A stretch of DNA of 64,000 nucleotides from Xanthobacter flavus (GCF_017875275.1 NZ_JAGGML010000001.1:434001-498000), one strand, 5' to 3'; counted from the stretch's first letter, positions 24,423 to 33,704 are shown. Notes: generated from the letters alone by a model not told the origin. Translations and numbers: made by a program.

Positions 24423-26222
24423 TCATCCCGCCTCCGCCACGTCGCGGATGCGCAGCGCCACCCGCGTCTCGCCCTGCCAGGTGTCGATGTCGAGGCATCC
24501 GGCCACATGCAGATTGCGCCCGCGCGCAGCCAAGAGCGCCCGGCCCAGCGGCTCCTCGGCGCAGCGGAAGGCGGTGGCCTTCAGCGTCGTGCCGTCCGGC
24601 GAGGAGATGCGGGCGCGCACATGGCCGGCGCCGAAGCTCTCCACATAGCTGATGCGGTGGCCGGGAAAGGCGAACACCGGCTCCGGATTGCCGGCGCCGA
24701 ACGGGCCGGCACGGGCGACGGTCTCCACGAGGTCCACCGTCGCCCCGCGCGCGGTCATCGCGCCGTCGATGGAAAGGGTGCCCTCGGCGCGGGCACGCTC
24801 CACATCCGGGGCGAGGCGCTGCTCCAGCTCCGCGCGCAGGGCGCCGAGCTGGCGGCGCTCCACCGTCAGGCCGGCCGCCATGGCATGGCCGCCGCCCTTC
24901 ACCAATAGCCCGCTCTCCACCGCGCCGCGCACCGCCCGGCCGATATCCACGCCGGGAATGGAGCGGCCGGAGCCGGTGCCGGTCTCACCATTGAAGGCGA
25001 TGGCGAAGGCCGGGCGTTGGAAGCGCTCCTTCAGCCGCGCGGCGACGAGGCCGACGACGCCGGGGTGCCAGCCCTCACCGCTCACCACCACCACCGCGCC
25101 CTCCTCCGAGATGCCCAGCGCCGCATGCGCCTCGGCCTCGGCGGCGGCGAGGATGGCGCGCTCCACCTCCTGCCGCTCGGCATTGAGGCGGTCCAGTTCG
25201 GCGGCGATCCCGCGCGCCTCGGCGGGGTCCTGCGTCAGCAGCAGGCGCGCACCCAGCGTCGCCTCGCCGATGCGCCCGCCGGCATTGATGCGCGGGCCGA
25301 TGAGGAAGCCGAGATGGAACGGCCGGGGCGGCCCATCGAGCCGCGCCGCGTCCATCAGCGCCGTGAGGCCGATGCGGGAGCGCCGGCGCATGGCGATGAG
25401 GCCCTTCGCCACAAAGGCCCGGTTGAGGCCGATGAGCGGCACCACGTCCGCCACCGTCGCCAGCGCCACGATGTCGAGGGCGTCCAGCAGGTCCGGCGCC
25501 GGGCGCTCGGCATTGAAGTGCCCGCTCTGGCGCAGCGCCCGCACGAAGCCGACCGCCACCACGAAGGCGAGCCCCGCCGCGCAGACATGGCCAAGGCCGG
25601 AGAGGTCGTCCTCCCGGTTGGGGTTCACGATGGCGGTGGCGGGGGGCAGGGTCTCCCCCGCCTGATGGTGGTCGATGACCACCACATCCATCCCGAGCCG
25701 TTTCGCGGCCGCCAGCGGTTCGAGGGAGGTCGTGCCGCAATCCACCGTCACCAGCAGGGTCACGCCCCGCGCGGCCAATTGCTCGATGGCCGGCACGTTC
25801 GGCCCGTAGCCCTCGAAGATGCGATCCGGAATGTGGAAGAACGGGTCGAGCCCGCCGGCCTGGAGCACGCCCACCATGAGGGCGGTGGAGCAGGCGCCGT
25901 CCACGTCATAGTCACCGAACACCGCCACCTGCTCGCCGGTCGTGACCGCGCGGGCGAGACGGGCCACGGCGGCGGGCATGTCGGTGAGCGTGTCGGGATC
26001 GGGCAGAAGGGTGCGGATGGAGGGGTCGAGATAGCGCTCCACCTCGTCCAGCGGCACGTTGCGGGCCGCGAGCACGCGGGCGAGCAGCTCGCTGATGCCG
26101 AAGCGCTGGGCCATGGCGAGCGCCGTCTGCCCGCCGCGCACGTCCAGCCGCTCCCGCCAGGTGCGGCCGGTGGCGGAGCGGGCGACGTCGAGGAAGAGGC
26201 GATTCGGCACGGCGATGTTCAC
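24423..26222 (-). CDS. recJ: Single-stranded-DNA-specific exonuclease RecJ
   Basis: 5'-3' single-strand DNA exonuclease acting in recombinational repair, mismatch repair and replication-fork processing, 599 aa. DHH-superfamily motifs are intact: FGDYDVDGACS (Asp104, Asp106, Asp108), VTVDCGTTS (Asp161), IDHHQAGE (Asp184-His-His) and the DHHA1-side motif GPRINAGGRIGEATLGA. A second C-terminal half carries the GGHAMAAGLTVER motif. Start is GTG 26222. It is divergent from parE across a gap of about 190 bp. Confidence 0.97.
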   Translation of the reverse strand: MNIAVPNRLFLDVARSATGRTWRERLDVRGGQTALAMAQRFGISELLARVLAARNVPLDEVERYLDPSIRTLLPDPDTLTDMPAAVARLARAVTTGEQVAVFGDYDVDGACSTALMVGVLQAGGLDPFFHIPDRIFEGYGPNVPAIEQLAARGVTLLVTVDCGTTSLEPLAAAKRLGMDVVVIDHHQAGETLPPATAIVNPNREDDLSGLGHVCAAGLAFVVAVGFVRALRQSGHFNAERPAPDLLDALDIVALATVADVVPLIGLNRAFVAKGLIAMRRRSRIGLTALMDAARLDGPPRPFHLGFLIGPRINAGGRIGEATLGARLLLTQDPAEARGIAAELDRLNAERQEVERAILAAAEAEAHAALGISEEGAVVVVSGEGWHPGVVGLVAARLKERFQRPAFAIAFNGETGTGSGRSIPGVDIGRAVRGAVESGLLVKGGGHAMAAGLTVERRQLGALRAELEQRLAPDVERARAEGTLSIDGAMTARGATVDLVETVARAGPFGAGNPEPVFAFPGHRISYVESFGAGHVRARISSPDGTTLKATAFRCAEEPLGRALLAARGRNLHVAGCLDIDTWQGETRVALRIRDVAEAG

Positions 26223-26410
26223 GCGCGCATGAAGCCAGAGGAGAGGCGCGGCGTCGAGCGCGGGGGATTATGGGGGTTTTGTTGCCATTCCGTTCCCCTT
26301 CGGCGCCGGGTCTGCCACACTGGGGAAATCAGGGGCCGCGGCGCCGTCCCGATTCGCGCCGGCCCTGCCGTTCTGCTATCTGGCGCCCAAACCTCCGACC
26401 TCAGAGTGCC

Positions 26411-28465
26411 ATGTCCGACAGCGATAATTCCGACGATCTCTTCGCCGCCCGGCCGCGCGGCTCCAGCAAGGCGCCGGCGAAGGAAAGCGCGCGCGGCAAG
26501 GCCGCAGTCGTGCCTCAGATGGCCGGCGATTATACCGCCGCCCATATCGAGGTGCTGGAAGGGCTGGAGCCGGTGCGGCGCCGGCCGGGCATGTATATCG
26601 GCGGCACCGATTCCAAGGCGCTGCACCACCTCTTTGCCGAGGTGATCGATAATTCGATGGACGAGGCGGTGGCCGGCCATGCCACCTTCATCGAGGTGCA
26701 GCTGGGTGCCGACGGCTATCTCACCGTCTCGGACAATGGCCGCGGCATCCCGGTGGAGGAGCACCCGAAGTTCCCCGGCAAGTCGGCGCTCGAGGTCATC
26801 ATGACCACGCTGCATGCCGGCGGTAAGTTCGACAGCAAGGTCTACGAGACCTCCGGCGGCCTGCACGGCGTCGGCGTCTCGGTGGTGAACGCGCTCTCCG
26901 ACGACCTCGAAGTGGAGGTCTCGCGCAACCAGACCCTCTATCGCCAGAGCTTCTCCAAGGGCCTGCCCCAAGGGCCGCTCAAGGAAGTCGGCCGCATCAC
27001 CAACCGGCGCGGCACCCGCGTGCGCTTCCATCCCGATCCGGAGATCTTCGGCGCCGGCGCGCACTTCGAGCCGGCCCGCGTGTTTCGCATGGCCCGCTCC
27101 AAGGCGTACCTCTTCGGCGGCGTGGAAATCCGCTGGTCGTGCGATCCCGAGCTGCTGAAGGCCGGCGAGAACATCCCGGAGAAGACGGTCTTCCGCTTCC
27201 CCGGCGGCCTCAAGGACTATCTGGCGGCCGATCTCGAAGGCAACACGCTCGTCCATCCGGACATCTTCGCCGGCCGCATCCAGAAGACCGGCGGTCACGG
27301 CTCGGTGGAATGGGCGGTGGCTTGGGTGGCGGATGCCGACGGCGGCATCTCCTCCTACTGCAACACCATTCCGACGCCCGATGGCGGCACCCACGAGAAC
27401 GGTCTCAAGGCTGTGCTGCTCAAGGGCCTGAAGGACTATGCGGAGCGCGCCGGCCAGGGCAAGCGCGGCTCCGTCATCACTGGCGACGACGTGATCGCCG
27501 GCTGCGCCGCCATGCTCTCGGTGTTCGTGCGCGAGCCGGAATTCCAGGGCCAGACCAAGGACCGCCTCGCCACCGCCGAGGCCGCCCGCATCGTCGAGCA
27601 GGCGCTGCGCGACCCCTTCGACCACTGGCTCGCCGCCAACCCGGTGCAGGCGAGCCGCCTGCTCGACCATGTGATCGACAGGGCCGAGGAGCGGCTGCGC
27701 CGCAAGCAGGAGAAGGAGGTCTCCCGCAAGACCGCCGTGCGCAAGCTGCGCCTGCCCGGAAAGCTCGCCGACTGCTCCAACACCGAGGCGGCCGGCTCCG
27801 AGATCTTCATCGTCGAGGGTGACTCGGCCGGCGGCTCGGCCAAGCAGGCGCGGGACCGCAAGACGCAGGCAGTGCTGCCCCTACGCGGCAAGATCCTGAA
27901 CGTTGCCAACGCCACCCGCGACAAGCTTGCCGCCAACCAGCAGCTCGCCGACCTCGGCCAGGCGCTGGGCTGCGGCACGCTCACCCATTACCGCGAGACG
28001 GACCTCAGGTACGAGAAGGTCATCATCATGACCGACGCGGACGTGGACGGCGCGCACATCGCCTCCCTCCTCGTCACCTTTTTCTTCCGCCAGATGCCGA
28101 AGCTGATCGAGGAGGGCCACCTCTTCCTCGCCGTGCCGCCGCTCTACCGCATCACGCAGGGGGCCAAGACCCTCTATGCGCGGGACGACGCCCACCGCGA
28201 GCGGCTGCTGAAGAAGGAGTTTTCCGCCAAGGGCAAGGTGGATGTGGGCCGCTTCAAGGGCCTCGGCGAGATGATGCCGGCGCAGCTCAAGGAAACCACC
28301 ATGGACCCGAAGACGCGCACCCTGCAGCGCGTCTCCGTGGAGGATGCAGAGCGCGCCGCCACCGTGGATCTCGTGGAACGGCTCATGGGCAACAAGCCGG
28401 AAGCGCGCTTCGCCTTCATCTCCGAGCGCGCCGCTTTCGCGGGCGAGGAGATGCTGGACATCTGA
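26411..28465 (+). CDS. parE: DNA topoisomerase IV subunit B
   Basis: ATPase subunit of topoisomerase IV, which decatenates daughter chromosomes, 684 aa. The order of parts is: a disordered N-terminus of about 40 residues; the GHKL ATPase domain with VRRRPGMYIGGTDSKALHHL, EVIDNSMDEAV, SDNGRGIPVEEHPK and ETSGGLHGVGVSVVNAL; the transducer; and the TOPRIM domain with EGDSAGGSAKQARDR (Glu469) and TDADVDGAHI. ParE rather than GyrB is inferred from the length and the GGTDSKALHHL sequence. ATG 26411 starts the protein; the frame is open upstream to 26270 without homology. No parC is nearby. Confidence 0.95.
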   Translation: MSDSDNSDDLFAARPRGSSKAPAKESARGKAAVVPQMAGDYTAAHIEVLEGLEPVRRRPGMYIGGTDSKALHHLFAEVIDNSMDEAVAGHATFIEVQLGADGYLTVSDNGRGIPVEEHPKFPGKSALEVIMTTLHAGGKFDSKVYETSGGLHGVGVSVVNALSDDLEVEVSRNQTLYRQSFSKGLPQGPLKEVGRITNRRGTRVRFHPDPEIFGAGAHFEPARVFRMARSKAYLFGGVEIRWSCDPELLKAGENIPEKTVFRFPGGLKDYLAADLEGNTLVHPDIFAGRIQKTGGHGSVEWAVAWVADADGGISSYCNTIPTPDGGTHENGLKAVLLKGLKDYAERAGQGKRGSVITGDDVIAGCAAMLSVFVREPEFQGQTKDRLATAEAARIVEQALRDPFDHWLAANPVQASRLLDHVIDRAEERLRRKQEKEVSRKTAVRKLRLPGKLADCSNTEAAGSEIFIVEGDSAGGSAKQARDRKTQAVLPLRGKILNVANATRDKLAANQQLADLGQALGCGTLTHYRETDLRYEKVIIMTDADVDGAHIASLLVTFFFRQMPKLIEEGHLFLAVPPLYRITQGAKTLYARDDAHRERLLKKEFSAKGKVDVGRFKGLGEMMPAQLKETTMDPKTRTLQRVSVEDAERAATVDLVERLMGNKPEARFAFISERAAFAGEEMLDI

Positions 28466-28508
28466 GCCGGCGCTATCCGTCCTCGCAGGGGGCTCGGGCG
28501 GCACCTTG

Positions 28509-29678
28509 CTACAGCGTCTCTGACGGCGAGATGTGCCCCTTGCGCGGCTGGAGCAGCCCGGCGGGGCCGGCGAGCACCAGCATGCCGATGCCGGCGGCGA
28601 TGAACATGGCCACCACCCCGGCGAAGCCCGCCGCCTGCGTCAGCGCCAGCGCACCCACCGCCTGGCCGATGAAGAAGAAGGAGGCGAACAGCGCCAGCGC
28701 CGATCCGCGCGCCTCCGGGGCAAGCTCGGTGGCGAGGATCTGCAGCACGTTGTGGATCATGTAGAAGGCAAAGCCGGCGGCGCCGAAGATCGCCGCCATC
28801 AGCAGGAGCCCGTGGGCGCGGGTGGCGAGTATAAGCAGCACCCCCACCCCGGCGGCGCCCCACCGCACCATGCCGCCGAGCCCGAGATAGCGCACCAGCA
28901 GCGGCACGGCGAAGGTATAGAATGCACCGCCGATGGCGAAGGCGCCGAGCGCGATGCCCGCCTCCTTGGCATCGCCGATGCCCTGGTGGACCATCAGCGG
29001 CGCCACCAGCGGGAACACGCCGAAGCTCAGCGCGCCCTCGATGGCGACAACGCCATAGACCTTTATGGACAAGGGGTTGCGCAGCACGATGCCGTAGCGG
29101 GCGATGGAGGCGGCGAACGACAGGGGCTGACGCTGCCCCTCCTCCGTGAGCCCGAAGATGGTGGCGAGCGCGGCGAGGGCGGCGACGCCGAAGGCGGACC
29201 AGAACACCTCGCGCCACCCCGCCATCTCGGCGATGAAGCCGGCCAAAGCCGAGCCGGAGAGCTGCCCCAGCACCAGCGCGAGCAGCACCCGGCTGAGCGC
29301 CACCGGCCGGCGCTCGTACGCCACCCTGTCGCCCACCGTCGCCAGGACCACCGGGATGATGCCGCCGGCGAAGGCCCCGGAGAAGACGCGGGAGGCGAGC
29401 AGCATCTCGTGGCTGGTCGCGGTGGCCGACACCGCGAGGCCGATGGAGAGCATGACGAGGTTCACGCGGATGAGCCGCACCTTGCCCACCGCATCGCCGA
29501 TGGGGCCGAACACCAGCTGCATCACCGCATAGGGAAAGGTGAAGGCGCTGGCGAGCATGGCCACCTGCTGCAGCGTCACCTGAAGGTCGCTCGCCAGAAT
29601 GTTCAGCATGGGATCGACGACGCGCATGGAAAACGCGCTCGCGAACGCCGCAAGACCGAGGACGAGAAGAAAGGGCAT
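28509..29678 (-). CDS. MFS-family transporter
   Basis: Major facilitator superfamily permease of about 389 aa with 12 predicted membrane helices. The N-terminal half has the usual loop 2-3 signature (FGPIGDAVGKVRLIRVNLVM) and the helix containing SAFTFPYAVMQLVFGPIGD. A small-molecule efflux or sugar/acid uptake role cannot be distinguished. The start at ATG 29678 puts the first helix directly at the N-terminus (MPFLLVLGLAAFASAF); the frame is open to 29774. It is convergent with parE and divergent from the rhlE helicase gene. Confidence 0.9.
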   Translation of the reverse strand: MPFLLVLGLAAFASAFSMRVVDPMLNILASDLQVTLQQVAMLASAFTFPYAVMQLVFGPIGDAVGKVRLIRVNLVMLSIGLAVSATATSHEMLLASRVFSGAFAGGIIPVVLATVGDRVAYERRPVALSRVLLALVLGQLSGSALAGFIAEMAGWREVFWSAFGVAALAALATIFGLTEEGQRQPLSFAASIARYGIVLRNPLSIKVYGVVAIEGALSFGVFPLVAPLMVHQGIGDAKEAGIALGAFAIGGAFYTFAVPLLVRYLGLGGMVRWGAAGVGVLLILATRAHGLLLMAAIFGAAGFAFYMIHNVLQILATELAPEARGSALALFASFFFIGQAVGALALTQAAGFAGVVAMFIAAGIGMLVLAGPAGLLQPRKGHISPSETL

Positions 29679-30017
29679 GGGATCCGGGACGGCGACAGGG
29701 ACGCCATCCCTGCGGCGTCGGGCGGGATGGGTCAACCCGACGAGGCCGCATGGGTGCAGCGCACACACATTCACTCAACGCATGGCGGGTGCTCGGAAAG
29801 CGTGCATTTGGGCCGCCTGGACGACACGCTCGGCCGTTTTGGCCCCCGAATCGGCGACCCCGGCCGGAAAACATTGACACGGCGCATCATTTTCTTATGT
29901 TGCTATGCGTCGTCCGAGATATGTCGAATCCAAGCGCGCCGACCGACGACCACTCGTCTGACCCCGTACGGCACGGGACGTTCGATCAGCGGCGCGCCGC
30001 CGCATCCAAAAGATGCA
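29679..30017. other. Divergent intergenic region MFS-rhlE
   Basis: A gap of about 340 bp containing the strong rhlE promoter at 29874-29901 and a leader of about 110 nt. The part from 29700 to 29860 has no recognisable gene. No promoter for the MFS gene was fixed. Confidence 0.4.
29874..29901 (+). promoter_or_regulatory. Sigma70-like promoter of the rhlE helicase gene
   Basis: The -35 TTGACA (29874-29879) and -10 TATGTT (29896-29901) are separated by 16 nt. It is one of the closest consensus matches in the window. The start site would be near 29908, giving an untranslated leader of about 110 nt before ATG 30018. A long leader on a DEAD-box helicase gene is compatible with cold or autoregulatory control, but no such element is proven. 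Confidence 0.65.
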
Positions 30018-31592
30018 ATGTCATTTTCCGAACTCGGCCTGAGCGACAAGGTCCTCGCGGCGGTCGCCGACACCGGCTACACGATCCCGACCCCGATCCA
30101 GGCCCAGGCCATCCCCCATGTTCTCGCGCGCCGGGATGTTCTCGGCCTCGCGCAGACAGGTACCGGCAAGACCGCCGCCTTCACGCTCCCCATGCTGACG
30201 CTGCTGGAGCAGGGCCGCGCCCGTGCCCGCATGCCGCGCACTCTCATCCTGGAGCCCACCCGCGAGTTGGCGGCCCAGGTGGAAGAGAATTTCACGCGCT
30301 ACGGCAAGTACAGCAAGCTGAACGTCGCCCTGCTCATTGGCGGCGTTTCCTTCGGTGACCAGGACTCCAAGCTCGCTCGCGGCGTGGACGTGCTGATCGC
30401 CACCCCGGGCCGCCTGCTCGACCATGTGGAGCGCGGCCGCCTGCTTCTCTCCGGCATCGACGTTCTCGTCATCGACGAGGCCGACCGCATGCTGGACATG
30501 GGCTTCATCCCGGACATCGAGCGCATCTGCAAGCTCGTGCCCTTCACCCGCCAGACGCTGTTCTTCTCGGCCACCATGCCGCCGGAGATCCAGCGCCTCG
30601 TCTCGCAATTCCTCTCCAACCCCGTGCGGGTGGAAGTCTCCAAGCCCGCGTCCACCGCCACCACGGTGACGCAGGAACTGGTTGCCTCCGGCCGCGAGGA
30701 CTATGAGAAGCGCGACGTGCTGCGGGAGCTGATCCGCAGCTGCGAGAACCTGCAGAACGGCATCATCTTCTGCAATCGCAAGCGCGACGTGGCGGTGCTC
30801 CACCGCTCGCTGCAGAAGCACGGCTTCAATGCCGTCGCCCTGCACGGCGACATGGACCAGCACGCCCGCATCAAGGCGCTGGACGAGTTCCGCAACGGCG
30901 AGGCGACCCTGCTGGTGGCCTCCGACGTGGCCGCGCGCGGCCTCGACATCCCGGCGGTGAGCCACGTCTTCAATTATGACGTGCCGCACCATTCCGAGGA
31001 TTACGTCCACCGCATTGGCCGCACCGGCCGCGCCGGCCGCGCCGGCACGGCCTACACCATGGTCACGCACCTCGATGCCAAGTCCCTCTCGGCCATCGAA
31101 AAGCTGATCGGCAACCCGATTCCCTGGCACGGCCCGGCCCTCGGCGATGCGCCGCCGGCCTCCGAGCGCCGCGGGCGCGAGGATGGCCGTCTGCGCGGCA
31201 AGCGCCGCATGGACAAGGAGCCGCGCGAGGGTCAGCCCCGAGAGGCTCGTGGCGATCGCGAAGGTCGCGGCGAGCGCGAGCCGCGCCGCGAGCGCGAGCC
31301 CCGGGCCGAAGGCGTCGAGCGTGCCGAGCGGCCCGAGCGTCAGCCGCGGGCTGAACGGGCGGAGCGTCCCGAGCGCACCGAACGTCCCGAGCGTCAGGAG
31401 CGGGAACGCGCCACGCGTCCGGAACGGTCGGCCGAGCGTGGCGACCGCCCCGAGCGCAACCGTCGTCCCACCCGCGAGGAGGGCGACGCACGTCCCCCGC
31501 GCCGCGAGCGGGCGCCTGCCAACGAGCCGGCGGACATGTCCCACCTCCCCGCCTTCCTCCTGCGCCCGGTGCGGGTCAAGGCCGGCGCGTGA
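30018..31592 (+). CDS. rhlE: DEAD-box RNA helicase, RhlE-like
   Basis: ATP-dependent RNA helicase of 524 aa. The core (about residues 1-375) has the Q motif (YTIPTPIQAQAIP), motif I AQTGTGKTAA, PTRELAAQ, TPGRLLDH, DEAD in VIDEADRMLDMGF, SAT, and C-terminal motifs VASDVAARGLDIP and HRIGRTGRAGRAG. This pattern fits RhlE, involved in ribosome assembly and RNA decay. Residues about 380-505 are a low-complexity tail made of Arg/Glu/Pro repeats (such as RPERTERPERQERE), then a conserved-looking end ADMSHLPAFLLRPV. ATG 30018 begins the domain; the frame is open far upstream by chance. A strong terminator follows. Confidence 0.95.
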   Translation: MSFSELGLSDKVLAAVADTGYTIPTPIQAQAIPHVLARRDVLGLAQTGTGKTAAFTLPMLTLLEQGRARARMPRTLILEPTRELAAQVEENFTRYGKYSKLNVALLIGGVSFGDQDSKLARGVDVLIATPGRLLDHVERGRLLLSGIDVLVIDEADRMLDMGFIPDIERICKLVPFTRQTLFFSATMPPEIQRLVSQFLSNPVRVEVSKPASTATTVTQELVASGREDYEKRDVLRELIRSCENLQNGIIFCNRKRDVAVLHRSLQKHGFNAVALHGDMDQHARIKALDEFRNGEATLLVASDVAARGLDIPAVSHVFNYDVPHHSEDYVHRIGRTGRAGRAGTAYTMVTHLDAKSLSAIEKLIGNPIPWHGPALGDAPPASERRGREDGRLRGKRRMDKEPREGQPREARGDREGRGEREPRREREPRAEGVERAERPERQPRAERAERPERTERPERQERERATRPERSAERGDRPERNRRPTREEGDARPPRRERAPANEPADMSHLPAFLLRPVRVKAGA

Positions 31593-31659
31593 AGGTAGCT
31601 GCGTGAAGGCCTGCGCCGACCTCCGGGCCGGCGCATCCTTTCAAATGTTCTGATGGATC

Positions 31660-31699
31660 AGCGCGCCGCTCAGCCTTGGGCCGGCGCGCTTTTCTTTTT
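31660..31699 (+). terminator. Rho-independent terminator of rhlE overlapping the tfoX-like 3' end
   Basis: Perfect 9-bp stem AGCGCGCCG (31660-31668) and CGGCGCGCT (31682-31690), followed by TTTCTTTTT. It works in the plus direction for rhlE. Its distal arm and T-tract lie inside the last codons of the opposite-strand TfoX-domain gene, where the T-run encodes Lys residues. A weaker TGCGCCG/CGGCGCA hairpin precedes it at about 31610-31637. Confidence 0.8.
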
Positions 31700-32098
31700 G
31701 GCGGCGGGCTTCTTCCCGGCCGCGCCACCCGCCGGCTTCGCCTTCTTCGGGGATGCTCCGCCTACGGGCTTCGCTTTGGCCTCATTGGCCGCATGTGCCA
31801 CGAAGAGGGCGCGGCGGGCGAGGGCCGCGAGGTCCTCGGCATCGTCCAGCGCCTCTTCGGGCACGGACCAGAAGCCGCCCATGGTGCGGGTGACGCCCTT
31901 GGCCACATAGCTGAAGGGCACGGAGCCCCGCCCCTTCAGATCCTCGGCCAATGCCGCATCGGCCTTGAGATAGAAGGTGTCGCCGGCCCACAGCGCGAAC
32001 ATCAGCCCATCCGCATAGAGCCCGGCCCCGCCGAACATGCGCCGGACCGCCACCGGGCCGAAGGCGGCGAAGAGATCGGCAATCGCGTCCTCGTCCAT
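31670..32098 (-). CDS. TfoX N-terminal-domain protein
   Basis: A 142-aa protein. Residues 1-100 form a TfoX/Sxy N-terminal domain (MDEDAIADLFAAFGPVAVRR, MFGGAGLYADGLMFALWAGD, FYLKADAALAEDL, FSYVAKGVTRTMGGFWSVPE). The C-terminal TfoX domain is absent, as in many small alphaproteobacterial relatives. The last 40 residues are a Lys/Ala/Gly/Pro tail typical of disordered nucleic-acid-binding extensions. Sxy/TfoX regulates competence with CRP in gammaproteobacteria; such a role for this stand-alone domain is not established. The 3' end overlaps the rhlE terminator. Confidence 0.9.
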   Translation of the reverse strand: MDEDAIADLFAAFGPVAVRRMFGGAGLYADGLMFALWAGDTFYLKADAALAEDLKGRGSVPFSYVAKGVTRTMGGFWSVPEEALDDAEDLAALARRALFVAHAANEAKAKPVGGASPKKAKPAGGAAGKKPAAKKKSAPAQG

Positions 32099-32131
32099 TC
32101 CCCCTCCCTGCCCCGGCGTGTGGCCCTTCCC

Positions 32132-32186
32132 CGCTCAGCGCCGCGCGGGCTTATGGCCCTCCCACGCTCAAGCGCCGCGCGGGCTT
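32132..32186. repeat. Two copies of a short GC-rich repeat (CGCTCA...GCGCGGGCTT)
   Basis: CGCTCAGCGCCGCGCGGGCTT lies at 32132-32152 and CGCTCAAGCGCCGCGCGGGCTT lies at 32165-32186, as tandem direct copies. The same unit, reversed, occurs twice at 38593-38661. It sits between the TfoX-domain and ATP12 genes. Confidence 0.7.
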
Positions 32187-32200
32187 GAAGGGGGAGCGGA

Positions 32201-32974
32201 TCAGCCCACCAGCGCCAGCACCTGCGCGGCGGCGTCCATCTCGGTGCGGCGGGCGGCGCGGCGGAGACTGGCGAGTTCGTCCTCACCCCACTGCTCGCGG
32301 TTGAAATCCTCATCCACATGAGCCGCCGTCCAGGCCTCATCGGCGGAGAGCGCACCTTCCGCCACCGCGAGGGCGAGGAGGGCGGAGCCCGTGAGGGTGG
32401 TCATGGAATGCACGGCCGCGAGGCGCAGCGGGTCGGCCGGCACCAGCGCCCGCACCTTCGCCAGCGACTCCTCCGGCTGCGCCACATGGGTGATGCCCTC
32501 GGCGAGGTAGAAGCGCGCGCCGTGGGTCGCCTTCATCCAGTCCAGCACCGCGTCCCAGTGCTTCGCCTGCCGGTCCAACAGCTTCTGCGGTCCATCGGCG
32601 CGATAGAAGAGCATGTCGGTGCCGGCGTAGTTCACCACCTCGTCCGTAACGGCCTGCGCCTCGGGCGCCACCCGGTCGAGGGCGACGTTGACGAGGCGGG
32701 TCAGCGGCATGGTGAAGGGGTCGATCTCGGTCTGCTGCGCCGCCCACTCCGCCGCCATGGCCTCGGCGAGGGCACGGGTCGGCGCCTTGAGCAGGCCGCG
32801 CGCGGGGGTGCGCACGGGCCGCCCGTCGAGGAGGATGGTGAAGCCGCCCTCCCCTTCGCCCACGCTCACCTCGGTGTAGAAGCGCTTGGGCAGGGGCGCC
32901 TTCTGGGCGGCGCGAGCGCGGGCGACGGGATCGCCCGGATCGCCGCTCTCCACATCTTCCAGGAACTCACGCAT
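32201..32974 (-). CDS. ATP12-family F1-ATPase assembly chaperone
   Basis: A 257-aa ATP12 protein, the chaperone that binds the F1 alpha subunit during ATP synthase assembly in mitochondria and alphaproteobacteria. It has the RFYTEVSVGEGEGGFTILLD and GRPVRTPARG N-terminal domain, the central AMAAEWAAQQTEIDPFTMPL motif and RLVNVALDRV. The C-terminal helical part includes HSMTTLTGSALLALAVAEG. It lies 10 bp downstream of the HAD phosphatase gene on the same strand, a linkage often seen in this order, so it is probably in one operon with the zinc-ribbon protein and the phosphatase. Confidence 0.95.
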   Translation of the reverse strand: MREFLEDVESGDPGDPVARARAAQKAPLPKRFYTEVSVGEGEGGFTILLDGRPVRTPARGLLKAPTRALAEAMAAEWAAQQTEIDPFTMPLTRLVNVALDRVAPEAQAVTDEVVNYAGTDMLFYRADGPQKLLDRQAKHWDAVLDWMKATHGARFYLAEGITHVAQPEESLAKVRALVPADPLRLAAVHSMTTLTGSALLALAVAEGALSADEAWTAAHVDEDFNREQWGEDELASLRRAARRTEMDAAAQVLALVG

Positions 32975-32984
32975 CTCGCTGTCC

Positions 32985-33704
32985 TCAGATCACGACGCGG
33001 CGGCGGGCCAGAAGCTCGGCGATGGCCTCGGGCACCTCGCGGAAGTGCTGGACGATCCGGTCCGCGCCCGCCCGCTCCAGCGCCGGCGTCTCATGATAAC
33101 CCCAGGCGACGCCAAGCGCCGAGGCCCCGGCCTGCAGGGCCATGGAGATGTCATAGGTGGTATCGCCGATCACCACCGTATCCTCCGGCCGCGCCCCGGT
33201 CTCCCCCATGGCCTGGAACACCATGGCCGGATGGGGCTTGGAAGGCGCGTCGTCGGCGGTCTGGATGGTGGAGAACCAGCCCTCCATGCCTTGCACGGAA
33301 AGGATGCGGTTCACCCCCCGCCGCGACTTGCCGGTGACGATGCCGAGCACCACGTCCTCGCGCTGGCGCAGCCCCTCCAGCACCTCGCGGGCGCCGTCGA
33401 ACATGGGCTCGGGCGCATCGGCATTGAGCAGGCGGTTGAAGGCGAGCTTGTAGGCATCGACCATCGCCTCGATGGGATAGGACGCATCCCCCTGCGACAG
33501 CACCGCGAATGCCTGCGGCAAAGAGAGCCCCACCAGCGAGAGCAGTTTCTCCCGGTCGGGCAGGGGCACGCCGTGGGCGGCGTGGACATCGTGCATGGCG
33601 GAGACGATGAGGTGCTGGCTGTCCACCAGCGTGCCGTCGCAATCGAACAGCACCAGCTTGAGGCCGGCGGCGGAGGAAGGATCGGTGTCGCCTGCTGCGC
33701 TCAT
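32985..33704 (-). CDS. HAD-family hydrolase (phosphoglycolate phosphatase-like)
   Basis: HAD subfamily IA phosphatase of 239 aa. Motif I is LVLFDCDGTLVDS with nucleophile Asp21 and Asp23. The cap domain follows, then the motif II/III region (VTGKSRRGVNRIL) and motif IV VVIGDTTYDISMALQAGA. The fold suits phosphoglycolate phosphatase (Gph), but HAD specificity cannot be read from sequence. The ATG at 33704 overlaps the stop of the upstream zinc-ribbon gene by four bases (ATGA), so the two are coupled. ATP12 follows after 10 bp. The frame is open upstream to 33743. Confidence 0.92.
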   Translation of the reverse strand: MSAAGDTDPSSAAGLKLVLFDCDGTLVDSQHLIVSAMHDVHAAHGVPLPDREKLLSLVGLSLPQAFAVLSQGDASYPIEAMVDAYKLAFNRLLNADAPEPMFDGAREVLEGLRQREDVVLGIVTGKSRRGVNRILSVQGMEGWFSTIQTADDAPSKPHPAMVFQAMGETGARPEDTVVIGDTTYDISMALQAGASALGVAWGYHETPALERAGADRIVQHFREVPEAIAELLARRRVVI

